Shown one piece after another: positions 1 through 7,573 of a stretch of DNA of 33,935 nucleotides. This DNA is from Bog-756 sp050014755. GTDB lineage: Bacteria > Actinomycetota > Acidimicrobiia > Acidimicrobiales > RAAP-2. Every line of letters begins with the position of its first letter. The first letter of the stretch is position 1. The notes beneath the pieces are model-generated. The model was not told the origin of the DNA. It made no database searches and saw only the letters and a list, made by a program, of their open reading frames with translations. Made by a program: the position numbers and the translations under genes. The stretch covers positions 1 to 33,935 of the forward strand of contig JBEKCS010000038.1 of the NCBI GenBank assembly GCA_050014755.1. The letters run 5' to 3'.

Positions 1-824
1 ACGATGGCCTCCGGCGCCCCGGCTACCGGTGCGGGCCGGTCTCCCGCCGGTCCTGACGTTGCTGGTGGTGCAGTTGCTGCAGTCGGTGCCGAATCCCCTA
101 CCGGTGCCTGCGGCGCCTCCGACGTCCCGTCGGTCGACATCGTCGGCGCCTCGGCCCCGCGGGACTCGCCCTTCGATCCTCCCGAGCGGGACGAGCCCGC
201 CGCCTTCGACCGCTTCTCCGGTGCCAGCACCATCACCATGTTCCGTCCGTCCAGACGGGGAATCGATTCGGACTTCCCCAGGCCATCCATCTGGTCGGCG
301 ATCCGGTCGAGGATCTTCTTGCCCAGTTCGGGATGGAAGACTTCCCGGCCCCGGAACATGATCGTGATCTTGACCTTGTGGCCCTCCTCGAGGAACTTGG
401 CCACCTGCCGGGTCTTGGTGTCGAAGTCGCCGGGCCCGATCTTGGGTCGGTACTTCATCTCCTTGATCCCTACGTGGACGGCCTTGCGCTTCGACTCCTT
501 GGCCCGCTGTGCCTCATCGAACTTGTGCTTTCCGAAGTCCATGATGCGACAGACCGGAGGATTGGCCCCCGGGGCCACTTCGACGAGGTCGAGGTCGAGG
601 TCACGGGCGATGGCCAGCGCCTCGGGGAGGAGCTTGATGCCTAGCTGTTCCCCGTCGGGATCGACCAGGCGCACCTCACGGGCACGTATGCGATCGTTGA
701 TACGAGGATCGGTGGTGGTGCTGGTTGCTATTTCGGCTTCACTCCCTGTCTCATGGCCACGGCCTCCCGTGGCCGACGATGAAGGAGCGGAGCCAGCACC
801 GGCGCGACCGACATCCGTCGGCAT
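1..824 (-). CDS. infC: Translation initiation factor IF-3 (3' end cut by window)
   Basis: IF-3 binds the 30S subunit, keeps the subunits apart and checks initiator-tRNA/start-codon pairing. The minus-strand reading has the family N-terminal motif PRINDRIRAREVRLV, then LDLVEVAPGANPPVCRIMDF, then the C-terminal domain with VKITIMFRGRE and a late DGRNMVMVLAP. After this core comes an Ala/Pro/Ser-rich tail, as in other actinobacterial IF-3, which is still open at base 1, so the stop codon is missing. The start is uncertain. ATG at 824 has AGGGA four bases upstream but adds about 31 residues to the usual N-terminus. An in-frame ATA at 731, with GGGAG ten bases upstream, gives the normal family length and recalls the atypical AUU start of E. 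coli infC. It is divergent from the DUF1844 gene; rpmI and rplT would be expected beyond the window edge. Identification is firm; the start is not. Confidence 0.93.
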   Translation of the reverse strand, partial: MPTDVGRAGAGSAPSSSATGGRGHETGSEAEIATSTTTDPRINDRIRAREVRLVDPDGEQLGIKLLPEALAIARDLDLDLVEVAPGANPPVCRIMDFGKHKFDEAQRAKESKRKAVHVGIKEMKYRPKIGPGDFDTKTRQVAKFLEEGHKVKITIMFRGREVFHPELGKKILDRIADQMDGLGKSESIPRLDGRNMVMVLAPEKRSKAAGSSRSGGSKGESRGAEAPTMSTDGTSEAPQAPVGDSAPTAATAPPATSGPAGDRPAPVAGAPEAI

Positions 825-929
825 CCGGTCCCTTGGACCCGTCGCACGGGTGTCCCGCCGGGGCGGGTCACGGTGGCCGGGTGGGGGATTCGCATCGCGA
901 AGCCCCGCTTCCTCGTCTGTCAGTTGCCT

Positions 930-936
930 TAGGCTA
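930..936. promoter_or_regulatory. Overlapping divergent -10 elements (DUF1844 / infC)
   Basis: TAGGCT on the plus strand (930-935) ends seven bases before the DUF1844 GTG at 943, the spacing of a leaderless transcript. On the minus strand the same bases shifted by one read TAGCCT (936-931), also fitting the TANNNT consensus, and would give infC a leader of about 100 nt. No good -35 hexamer is visible on either side. The assignment is inference from motif and spacing. Confidence 0.5.
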
Positions 937-942
937 CCAGTC

Positions 943-1428
943 GTGAGCTCACTCTGGACACCCGATGGCGAACGACCGGTGGGCAGGCCTGCCCCCTCAG
1001 CAGGAGGTGGTCCGGGCGGTCCGCCCCCCGGGCCCGACGGCGGCGCCTCGGAGGAGGTCGACGAGGAGGCGCTCGCCGCCCAACTCGATGCCATGCGGGC
1101 CGAGCTCGCCAGTGCCCCCGTCGAGGTGGTGGTGGCCAACCACTGCTACGGCATGTTCGAGCTGGCGGCCGTCTACCTGTCCCAGCAGCCGCCGCTCCTC
1201 CCCCAGGCCCGGCTGGCCATCGACGCGCTGGGATGCCTGGTCGACGGACTCGAGGGCCGGCTCGGCGACGGCGAGGCCGCGCTCAAAGAGGGTCTGACCA
1301 ACCTCCGCCTGGCCTACGTGCAGATCGACGGCGCCCAGCGGGCCGGGGCCCGGGTCGACTCCGTCGTCGGGGTCGACGCCGACGCGGCGGCGGGTGCGCA
1401 GGACGGTACCGACACCGACGACGGGTGA
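943..1428 (+). CDS. DUF1844 domain protein
   Basis: A small protein of 161 residues and unknown function. The start is GTG at 943, giving VSSLWTPDGERPVGR, close to the opening I recall for actinobacterial DUF1844 proteins. A Gly/Pro-rich spacer follows to about residue 38. A helical domain then runs from about residue 40 to 130 and includes EVVVANHCYGMFELAAVYL, QARLAIDALGCLVDGLEGRL and ALKEGLTNLRLAYVQI. The tail is Ala/Asp-rich. A -10-like TAGGCT seven bases upstream and the absence of an SD suggest leaderless translation. It is divergent from infC, a neighbourhood usual for this family in Actinomycetota, and its TGA overlaps the GTG of the downstream permease by four bases. No catalytic residues can be named. 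Family assignment is by recall of the conserved opening and the context. Confidence 0.75.
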   Translation: MSSLWTPDGERPVGRPAPSAGGGPGGPPPGPDGGASEEVDEEALAAQLDAMRAELASAPVEVVVANHCYGMFELAAVYLSQQPPLLPQARLAIDALGCLVDGLEGRLGDGEAALKEGLTNLRLAYVQIDGAQRAGARVDSVVGVDADAAAGAQDGTDTDDG

Positions 1429-3380
1429 GCGGTCCGGGCGACACCCCGTCACCGGCCGAGCCGGCGGCGACCGGAGGAGTCGACGCCTCCCGGGTCCGGA
1501 GCTTCATCGGCCTGTCCATCGGCCTGGTCGGTCCCCGCGCCAACCTCGCCGTCTCCGGGGTCCTGATCACCTTGTTCGTCCAGCAGCGGGCGTCGGGGGC
1601 ACTGGCCGTCACCTTCGCCCTGACCGCCAGCCGCCTCCTCAGCTGGATGACCTATCCGGTGGCCGGGCGCCTGAGCGACCGGACCCGGAGCCGGGTCGGC
1701 CGGCGCACGCCCTACATGGCGGCCAGCCTCGTCGTCATGGGCGCGGCCACCTGGATGTTCACCGTGGTCAGCGGCTACTGGGCGCTGGTGGCGTTCATCG
1801 TCGTCGCCAGCCAGGCGGCGTCCGTGTTCACCCTGACCAACGTGGCCGTGGTGCCGGAGGTGTTCGGCCGGAGCCGATGGCTCAAGGCCCTGCTCCTCAC
1901 CACCGTCCTCGGGACGGTGGCCAGCTGGACGATCAAGGGAACGGTGATCGCCACCTGGAAGCAGTCCGACCCTGCCACGTGGAACCTTCCCTTCCAGGTG
2001 GCGGGAGCCATCATGGTGCTGACCGGCCTGGCCGTCCTCGTGCTCGTCCGCGAGTCACCGTCGGCGGCGACCGGGGCCGAAGCCGACCGCACCCGCCGGG
2101 CCCGTCCCGCCCGGGACGAGCTCCGGGACATCCTGGCCGGGCCCAACGCCAAGGTGCTGGTGACCGGGTCGCTGCTCTTCTGGGCGGGGATCGGGTCGAC
2201 CGGTTACGTGGCCATCCTGTTCTTCCAGCGCATCCTCCACGCCGGGGCCAGCGCCCAGACAATCGCCGGGCTGGCCACCGGCATCCCCGTCTTCATGATC
2301 GGGATCGCCCTCGGGGTGCCGCTCAGCCGTGTGCTGACCCCGATGCAACTTGCCGTCGGCGCTCCTCTGCTCGGCGCGGTGCTGGCCGGCGTCCAGTACT
2401 TCGACACCCACCTGTGGCAGGCGGTCGTCCTCAGCTACATCGGGGCACCGTTCATCGGTGCCTACATCATCGTGATGGCCCCACTGCTCCTGCAGCTCCT
2501 TCCACGGGCCGGCGGGCTCGGCGAGCGACTCGGGGTGTTGCTGTCCCCGTTCAACCTGGTCAGCGTGGTCCTGGCCTACATCGCCGCCGCGACCGTCGAT
2601 GCCACCGGCAACTACCGGCTGATCTGGCTGTTCCCGGCGGCCACCGGCCTGGCCCACGCCGCGGTCAACACCAGGCTCCGGTATCCCGAACGGGACCCGA
2701 CCAGTTCGGACATGGTCAAGCGCCTGTGGGAGTGGGCCATCGTCCAGGCCGAGTCGATGGCGGAGACGGGCATCGTGACCGGGCTGCTGGCCGCTCCCCT
2801 GCTCGGTGTGGTGACCGAGGACGACGCCGACAGCGCCGTGGTCGTCGACATGGCCCGCGACATCCTGGGCAACCCGTACGCGGACTGGTCGGGTGGCTCC
2901 TCCAGCCCGGACGACGCCGGCACCCCCGGCGACCCGACGGCGCCCGACCACCCACCGAGCGGAGTGGACCCGGCTCAGGAGTCGTCGGGCGGGGGCCGGC
3001 GCGGGGTCATCGGCGTCGACCACGTCGGTGGGGGGCCGGCGGGATGGCGTGAGTACGGCGACCAGAAGTTCGCCCTCGGCGACGAGTCCCCGCCGTCGTC
3101 GCCGACATCGTCGGTGGGCTCCCGGGAGTCCGACGTCCCCGGGGGGGACGGTGCCGGTGCCACCGGCGGAGCGACGAACGTCGTCGACGACTGGGCCGGC
3201 GTGCCCGATACCGGCGTGACCGACTCGTCGGCCGGGCCGGCCGCACCGCCAGACTCCGGCGACGCTGCCGAGACCGGCGACGCCGCCGACACGGTCGAGG
3301 GTGAGGGCGTCGACACGGGCGTCGACACCACGATCGGGTTGGAGGCGGACGGCTCCTCGGGACGGGACACCGAGTCGTAG
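1425..3380 (+). CDS. MFS transporter, GPH/sugar-permease-like, with long acidic tail
   Basis: A membrane transporter of 651 residues beginning at GTG 1425, in a GTGA overlap with the DUF1844 stop. About twelve hydrophobic segments occupy residues 25-430. The loop between helices 2 and 3 reads GRLSDRTRSRVGRRTPYM, the MFS signature in the form seen in GPH and sucrose-type permeases (SDR...GRR.PY). The substrate cannot be told. After the last helix comes a segment starting MVKRLWEWAIVQAESMAETG and then about 165 residues rich in Gly, Asp, Ser, Pro and Thr, probably disordered and cytoplasmic. The last 406 bases overlap the 3' end of the convergent cold-shock-like gene, and both frames are full of GC-ending codons there because their third positions coincide. 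Coupling to DUF1844 suggests co-expression. The transporter call is firm; the tail depends on there being no frameshift. Confidence 0.8.
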   Translation: MSGPGDTPSPAEPAATGGVDASRVRSFIGLSIGLVGPRANLAVSGVLITLFVQQRASGALAVTFALTASRLLSWMTYPVAGRLSDRTRSRVGRRTPYMAASLVVMGAATWMFTVVSGYWALVAFIVVASQAASVFTLTNVAVVPEVFGRSRWLKALLLTTVLGTVASWTIKGTVIATWKQSDPATWNLPFQVAGAIMVLTGLAVLVLVRESPSAATGAEADRTRRARPARDELRDILAGPNAKVLVTGSLLFWAGIGSTGYVAILFFQRILHAGASAQTIAGLATGIPVFMIGIALGVPLSRVLTPMQLAVGAPLLGAVLAGVQYFDTHLWQAVVLSYIGAPFIGAYIIVMAPLLLQLLPRAGGLGERLGVLLSPFNLVSVVLAYIAAATVDATGNYRLIWLFPAATGLAHAAVNTRLRYPERDPTSSDMVKRLWEWAIVQAESMAETGIVTGLLAAPLLGVVTEDDADSAVVVDMARDILGNPYADWSGGSSSPDDAGTPGDPTAPDHPPSGVDPAQESSGGGRRGVIGVDHVGGGPAGWREYGDQKFALGDESPPSSPTSSVGSRESDVPGGDGAGATGGATNVVDDWAGVPDTGVTDSSAGPAAPPDSGDAAETGDAADTVEGEGVDTGVDTTIGLEADGSSGRDTES

Positions 3381-3715
3381 TCGGGGTGGGTGCGCACGCT
3401 GTGGGCGCCTGGACGGTCGACCTCTGCGGACCGGACGGGCTCCCGGTCCGTGGGCGCCGCCACCTCGGGCAGGGGACGCACGGACCTGGCTTCGAGTCGG
3501 CCGAGTCGGCCCGGCCCGATCCGCACCGCCACCACCGTCCCCACGTCGACGTGTCGGGTGCCGTCGGTGATCGCCGTGCAGTGGAACGGGATGTGCCGGT
3601 CACCGCACCCGATCATCCCGATGCCGCGGGGATCGTCGAATTCGAGGACCGTCCCGATCAGCGTCGCCTGACCGGTCGGAATGAGCGCGGGTCCGTCGGG
3701 GGTCACGGGTGCCAT
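2975..3715 (-). CDS. Cold-shock-domain-like protein with Pro/Ser/Thr-rich tail
   Basis: A protein of 246 residues. Residues 18-65 resemble a cold-shock OB fold: GTVLEFDDPRGIGMIGCGD, then IPFHCTAITDGTRHVDVGT, matching the GTVKWF...KGFGFI...F.H..AI..G....G.V layout. The aromatic residues of the RNP motifs are mostly replaced (L, E and I for W, N and F; H for the second F), so nucleic-acid binding is not assured. From about residue 80 the chain is low-complexity Pro/Ser/Thr/Ala to the stop. The start is ATG 3715, ten bases after the hisG stop, with GAGG eight bases upstream, so it is the last gene of the rib-hisG run. Its final 406 bases lie antisense to the permease gene. It could instead be an unrelated small OB-fold protein. 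Confidence 0.6.
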   Translation of the reverse strand: MAPVTPDGPALIPTGQATLIGTVLEFDDPRGIGMIGCGDRHIPFHCTAITDGTRHVDVGTVVAVRIGPGRLGRLEARSVRPLPEVAAPTDREPVRSAEVDRPGAHSVRTHPDYDSVSRPEEPSASNPIVVSTPVSTPSPSTVSAASPVSAASPESGGAAGPADESVTPVSGTPAQSSTTFVAPPVAPAPSPPGTSDSREPTDDVGDDGGDSSPRANFWSPYSRHPAGPPPTWSTPMTPRRPPPDDS

Positions 3716-3725
3716 CGGTACGGCC

Positions 3726-4622
3726 TCAGTGGACGATCTTGGAGAGGGCGAGCTCGATGATGTCGGTCGCCCCACGGTCGCGCAATGCGGGGATGAGGAC
3801 GTTGATCTGCGACTTCGGAACCACCGTCTCCACCGCGAACCCCCCGCCGCCGAATAGCTCGGAGACGGTGGGAGAGCGCAGGGACGGGAGCACGTCGATG
3901 ACCCCGGGCAGCTGCTCGGTGGTGACGTTGAGTTTGACCAGCACCTTGCCGCGGGCCTCCAGGGATCCCTGCAGCAGGGTCAGGAGCTGCTCCATGGCGT
4001 GGCGCTTGTCGGGGTCGGTGGCCGACTCCGGATTGGCGATGAACTCGGTGTGGGACACGAGCAGCGTCTCCACGATCTTGAGCCCCGCCGCCCGCAGCGC
4101 CCGCCCGGTCTCGGTGATCTCGACGACGCAGTCGGCGATGTCGGGCACCTTGGCCTCGGTGGCGCCGTAGGAGAGGCTGACCTCGGCCCGCACCCCGTGC
4201 TTCTCCAGGTAGCGCCGGGTGAGCTCGGGGTACTCCGTCGACACCCGCAGGGCGCCGTCGTGCCCGGTCGCCGACGCGGCCAGGTCGGCTACCGAGGAGA
4301 CCGGTGAGTCGGCCGGAACCGCCAGCACCACCCGAATCGGATTGGCCGTCGCCTTCGAGTACTGCAGCGTGCCGAGCGAGGTGACCTCGCTCCCCCGCTC
4401 TTCGATCCAGTCCCGTCCGGTGATCCCGATGTCGAACAGGCCGTCGGCCACATACAGCGGGATCTCCTGGGGCCGCAGGATGCGCACGTCGTCGATCCGC
4501 GGATCGTCGATGGTGGCCCGGTAGTCGACGCTGGAGGACCGGCTCACCGTCAGGTCGGCCTCGGCGAACAGCTCGAGCGTGGCCTTTTCGAGGGATCCCT
4601 TGGGCAGGACGACGCGCAGCAC
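3726..4622 (-). CDS. hisG: ATP phosphoribosyltransferase (long form)
   Basis: Catalyses the first, committed step of histidine synthesis, condensing ATP with PRPP. The protein has 298 residues, the length of the long HisG form that carries its own C-terminal regulatory domain and needs no HisZ. It begins VLRVVLPKGSLEKATLELF, continues with DIGITGRDWIEE in domain I, and has the PRPP-binding region around DCVVEITETGRALRAAGLKI. The C-terminal ACT-like domain runs from about residue 215 and includes LNVTTEQLPGVIDVLPSLRSPT, where feedback inhibition by histidine is known in the family. GTG 4622 is chosen, two bases after the ribH stop; a TTG at 4628 in a TTGA overlap is also possible. hisE, often adjacent in Actinomycetota, is absent here. 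Confidence 0.95.
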   Translation of the reverse strand: MLRVVLPKGSLEKATLELFAEADLTVSRSSSVDYRATIDDPRIDDVRILRPQEIPLYVADGLFDIGITGRDWIEERGSEVTSLGTLQYSKATANPIRVVLAVPADSPVSSVADLAASATGHDGALRVSTEYPELTRRYLEKHGVRAEVSLSYGATEAKVPDIADCVVEITETGRALRAAGLKIVETLLVSHTEFIANPESATDPDKRHAMEQLLTLLQGSLEARGKVLVKLNVTTEQLPGVIDVLPSLRSPTVSELFGGGGFAVETVVPKSQINVLIPALRDRGATDIIELALSKIVH

Positions 4623-4624
4623 GC

Positions 4625-5209
4625 TCAACGCCCGCCGACGGTGAATCCGACCCGCGAGCCACCGGGCAGTCCCTCGAGCCCGCGCAGGACCGCCAGGGTG
4701 CCGAGCGCCGTGCGGGCCGCCTCCGCCCCCTTGTTGGTCGCGTCGGGCCGCGATCGGGCCAGAGCCTGCTCGACGGTGTCGGTGGTCAGCACGCCGAAGA
4801 CCACGGGTAGTCCCGCGTCGAGCTGCACCCGTTGGAGGCCGGATGCGCACTCGCCGGCTACGAAGTCGTAGTGCCCGGTGTCGCCCCGAATCACCGCTCC
4901 CAGGGCGACGACCACGTCCACCCGGTCCGATGCCGCCATCCCCCGTGCCACCAGGGGCAGCTCGAACGCGCCCGGCACCCAGGCGACGACGCAGGAGTCG
5001 AGCTGGCAACCGGCGTTCTCCAGTTCGTCGAGCGCGGCGACCAGGAGGCGGTCGGTGATGCCACCGTTGAACTCGGCACAGGCGAAGCCCACCCGGACAT
5101 TCCCTGCGGATCGGGGGGCGAGCTCGACCGGGTCGAGCGAGGAGCCGACCCGGGCCGCGGCACGGCTCTTGGCGTCGTCGGGCAACGCAGTGAGGTCAGA
5201 GGACGTCAT
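4625..5209 (-). CDS. ribH: 6,7-dimethyl-8-ribityllumazine synthase
   Basis: The penultimate enzyme of riboflavin synthesis. It joins 5-amino-6-ribitylaminouracil with dihydroxybutanone phosphate and usually forms a 60-mer icosahedron or a pentamer. The protein has 194 residues, longer than the usual 155-160 because of a charged N-terminal extension of about 35 residues before NVRVGFACAEFN. Visible motifs are WVPGAFELPLVA, the substrate loop GAVIRGDTGHYDFVAGE with the catalytic His, and the C-terminal RSRPDATNKGAEAARTAL. The ATG at 5209 lies within the end of ribBA (14-base overlap), indicating translational coupling. A later start would shorten the extension, but I see no better one. Confidence 0.95.
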   Translation of the reverse strand: MTSSDLTALPDDAKSRAAARVGSSLDPVELAPRSAGNVRVGFACAEFNGGITDRLLVAALDELENAGCQLDSCVVAWVPGAFELPLVARGMAASDRVDVVVALGAVIRGDTGHYDFVAGECASGLQRVQLDAGLPVVFGVLTTDTVEQALARSRPDATNKGAEAARTALGTLAVLRGLEGLPGGSRVGFTVGGR

Positions 5210-6416
5210 CGAGGCCCTCCAGCAGGTGGCCCATGCGCTCGCGCTTGGTCCGGAGATACTCGATGTTCTCCGGTGTCGGGACCGGTTGGATGTTGACCCG
5301 TTCCACGATGTCGAGGCCGAATCCCTCCAGCCCGCCGTACTTGGTCGGGTTGTTGGTCATCAGGCGCATCTTCGTCACGCCCAGGTCGACCAGGATCTGG
5401 GCGCCGATGCCGTACTCGCGGGAGTCGGCGGGCAGTCCCAGCTCGAGGTTGGCGTCGACAGTGTCGAACCCCTCCTCCTGGAGGTTGTAGGCCCGGAGCT
5501 TGTGGGCCAGGCCGATGCCGCGACCCTCGTGGCCGCGCAGGTACACGAGCACACCGCTGCCGTTGGCCTCGATGGCCGACATGGCCCCGTGGAGCTGGGG
5601 CCCGCAGTCGCACCGCAACGAGCCGAAGACGTCGCCGGTCAGGCACTCGCTGTGGACCCGCACCAGCGTGGCCGGCTTGTCGCGGATGTCGCCCTTGACC
5701 AGGGCCACGTGGTGCTCACCGTCCAGTACCGACTCGTAGGCGTAGACCGTGAACTCACCGAAGTCGGTGGGGATGCGGGCGTCGGCGATGCGTCGGACCA
5801 GTTTGTCCTTGTGCCGGCGGTAGCGGATGAGGTCGGCGATGGAGATCAGGTGCAGGCCGTGCTTGGCGGCGAAGGCCTCGAGTTCGGGCAGCCGGGCCAT
5901 CGTCGCCTTGTCTTCGCTGACCACCTCGCACAGGACGCCGGCCGGCGACATGCCGGCGGCCCGGGCCAGGTCGACGGCGGCTTCGGTGTGGCCGGCGCGC
6001 TTCAGGACCCCGCCCGGCCGGTAGCGAAGCGGAAAGATGTGCCCGGGCCGGTTCAGGTCGGTCGGTCGGGTATGGGGGTCGACCAGGGCGGCGATGGTGG
6101 CCGAGCGGTCGGCGGCCGAGATCCCCGTCGAGGTGCCGTGGCGATAGTCCACGCTCACCGTGAAGGCGGTCCGTTGGACCTCGGTGTTGGCCGTGACCAT
6201 GAGCGGCAGGTCGAGCTGCTCGACCCGCTCGGGAGTGAGGGGCACACAGATCAGGCCCGAGGTGTGGGCGAGGAAGAAGGCGATCTTCTCGGGTGTGACC
6301 GCATCGGCGGCCATGATGAGGTCACCCTCGTTTTCGCGGTCCTCGTCGTCGACCACGACGACGATCTCGCCACGCCCGACTGCCTCGATCGCTGCCTCGA
6401 CTGCTGAGAAGGGCAT
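5196..6416 (-). CDS. ribBA: Bifunctional DHBP synthase / GTP cyclohydrolase II
   Basis: Supplies both precursors of riboflavin: 3,4-dihydroxy-2-butanone 4-phosphate from ribulose 5-phosphate (RibB half) and the pyrimidine from GTP (RibA half). The protein has 406 residues. The RibB domain (about 1-205) shows VDDEDRENEGDLIMAAD and HGTSTGISAADRSATI, and later RAGHTEAAVDLARAAG. The RibA domain (about 206-400) carries the zinc cysteines in ECLTGDVFGSLRCDCG (C-X10-C-X-C), then LRGHEGRGIGLAHKLRAYNLQ and YGIGAQILVDLGV. ATG 6416 is chosen because it begins right at the conserved domain and has GAGGGAG about eleven bases upstream. It lies 107 bases after ribD; riboflavin synthase (ribE), often in that position, is missing. 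Confidence 0.97.
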   Translation of the reverse strand: MPFSAVEAAIEAVGRGEIVVVVDDEDRENEGDLIMAADAVTPEKIAFFLAHTSGLICVPLTPERVEQLDLPLMVTANTEVQRTAFTVSVDYRHGTSTGISAADRSATIAALVDPHTRPTDLNRPGHIFPLRYRPGGVLKRAGHTEAAVDLARAAGMSPAGVLCEVVSEDKATMARLPELEAFAAKHGLHLISIADLIRYRRHKDKLVRRIADARIPTDFGEFTVYAYESVLDGEHHVALVKGDIRDKPATLVRVHSECLTGDVFGSLRCDCGPQLHGAMSAIEANGSGVLVYLRGHEGRGIGLAHKLRAYNLQEEGFDTVDANLELGLPADSREYGIGAQILVDLGVTKMRLMTNNPTKYGGLEGFGLDIVERVNIQPVPTPENIEYLRTKRERMGHLLEGLDDVL

Positions 6417-6523
6417 CGAACCCGTGTCTCCCTCGTATCGTCCGGTACTGCCAGGTGCTGCGAATCGATCCTGGAAACGGGCCAGCGGTGCGGCACCGGG
6501 CACCGGCGGTCCGGGGCCCTGGG

Positions 6524-7573
6524 TCAGCCAGGTCGTACGGGAGGATCCAGGTCCACCCGGATGTCCCCTCCCAGGCTAGTCACCGAGTGGACCTTCCCCC
6601 GCCATAGGTCACCGATGGTGGCGGCCCCGGGACCTGCGAACAACGGGCGGGCGTCGTCCCCGCCGAACAGGGCGGGCGCCAGGTAGAGGACGTACCGGTC
6701 GACCAGACCGCCGGCGTGGAAGTCGTGGGCCACCCGGCTGCCGCCCTCGACGAGCACCTGGACCATGCCGTCGGCTCCGAGCCCGTCGAGGATCGCCCCG
6801 AGCGGTCCGGTGCGCTCGAGCGCCGGCGCCACGGCCGCGCCGGCCGGCAGTGCGCCGAGCACCACCCGGGCCGGCTGTTCGTCCGGCCCGCGGTACCACG
6901 GGTCCCCCTCGGGCAGGCGGACCGTGAGGGACGGGTCGTCGGCCCGTACGGTCCCCGCACCGACCACCACGGCGTCGGACACGGCCCGGAGCCGATGGGC
7001 GTCCAGCCGGGCCTCCTCACCGGTGATCCACCGGCTGGTGCCGTCCGGTGCGGCGATGCCGCCGTCGAGGGTGGCCGCCAGCTTCAAGACCACCCAGGGC
7101 CTGCCGGTGCGTCGGTGGACGACGTACGGCGCCAGCTGCTCGGACACCTCGTCCGCCGCCACTCCGACCTCGACCTCGACACCGGCGGCGCGGAGGGCAC
7201 CGATGCCCCGACCGTCGACCAGGGGGTCGGGGTCGCCCATTGCCACCACGACCCGACGGACACCGGCTGCCACCACGGCGTCGGTGCACGGCGGCGTCCG
7301 ACCATGGTGCGCGCACGGCTCCAGGGTCACGTAGAGGGTGCCGCCCCGGGCGCGCTCCCCCGCGGCCGCCAGCGCCGCCACCTCGGCGTGCGGGCCCCCG
7401 GGCGGTGCCGTGGCACCGGTGAACCAGGTCGACGGGGCACCGGGGACGGGCTCGGGAACCACGACGGCACCGACCCACGGATTGGGCGAGGTGCGTCCGT
7501 GGACCCACTCGGCGGCCTCGACGGCCCGGCGCATCCACCCGACGTCGGCTTCGGTGGAGAGCGGGGTGGTCAG
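6524..7573 (-). CDS. ribD: Bifunctional riboflavin deaminase/reductase RibD
   Basis: Catalyses deamination and then side-chain reduction of the GTP cyclohydrolase II product. The N-terminal deaminase domain has the zinc motif PHAEVAAL with LEPCAHHGRTPPCTDAVV (HAE and PCxxxGRTPPC). The C-terminal reductase domain begins at about residue 150 with LKLAATLDGGIAAPDGTSRW, then VVVGAGTVRADDPSLTVR, and near the end VQVLVEGGSRVAHDF. The reading frame has no ATG, GTG or TTG between the rpe stop and ATG 7534. That ATG has no SD and would cut the N-terminus short. CTG 7573 forms a CTGA overlap with the rpe stop and has GGAG seven bases upstream, giving 349 residues and a family-like N-terminus (STEADVGWMRRAVEAAEW). 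I take CTG as the likelier start; ATG 7534 (336 residues) is the fallback. Confidence 0.93.
   Translation of the reverse strand: MTTPLSTEADVGWMRRAVEAAEWVHGRTSPNPWVGAVVVPEPVPGAPSTWFTGATAPPGGPHAEVAALAAAGERARGGTLYVTLEPCAHHGRTPPCTDAVVAAGVRRVVVAMGDPDPLVDGRGIGALRAAGVEVEVGVAADEVSEQLAPYVVHRRTGRPWVVLKLAATLDGGIAAPDGTSRWITGEEARLDAHRLRAVSDAVVVGAGTVRADDPSLTVRLPEGDPWYRGPDEQPARVVLGALPAGAAVAPALERTGPLGAILDGLGADGMVQVLVEGGSRVAHDFHAGGLVDRYVLYLAPALFGGDDARPLFAGPGAATIGDLWRGKVHSVTSLGGDIRVDLDPPVRPG

Noticed and set aside
731..731. ATA as the annotated infC start
   Set aside because: Kept as an alternative only; ATG 824 is a standard codon with a nearby SD, so the feature uses it.
4..942. Long open plus-strand frame upstream of the DUF1844 GTG
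   Set aside because: It is the antisense of infC, whose minus-strand reading gives conserved IF-3 motifs; the real gene begins at 943.
6417..6523. FMN riboswitch or hidden ribE between ribD and ribBA
   Set aside because: The 107-base gap is too short for ribE and lacks the conserved FMN-element segments I would expect.
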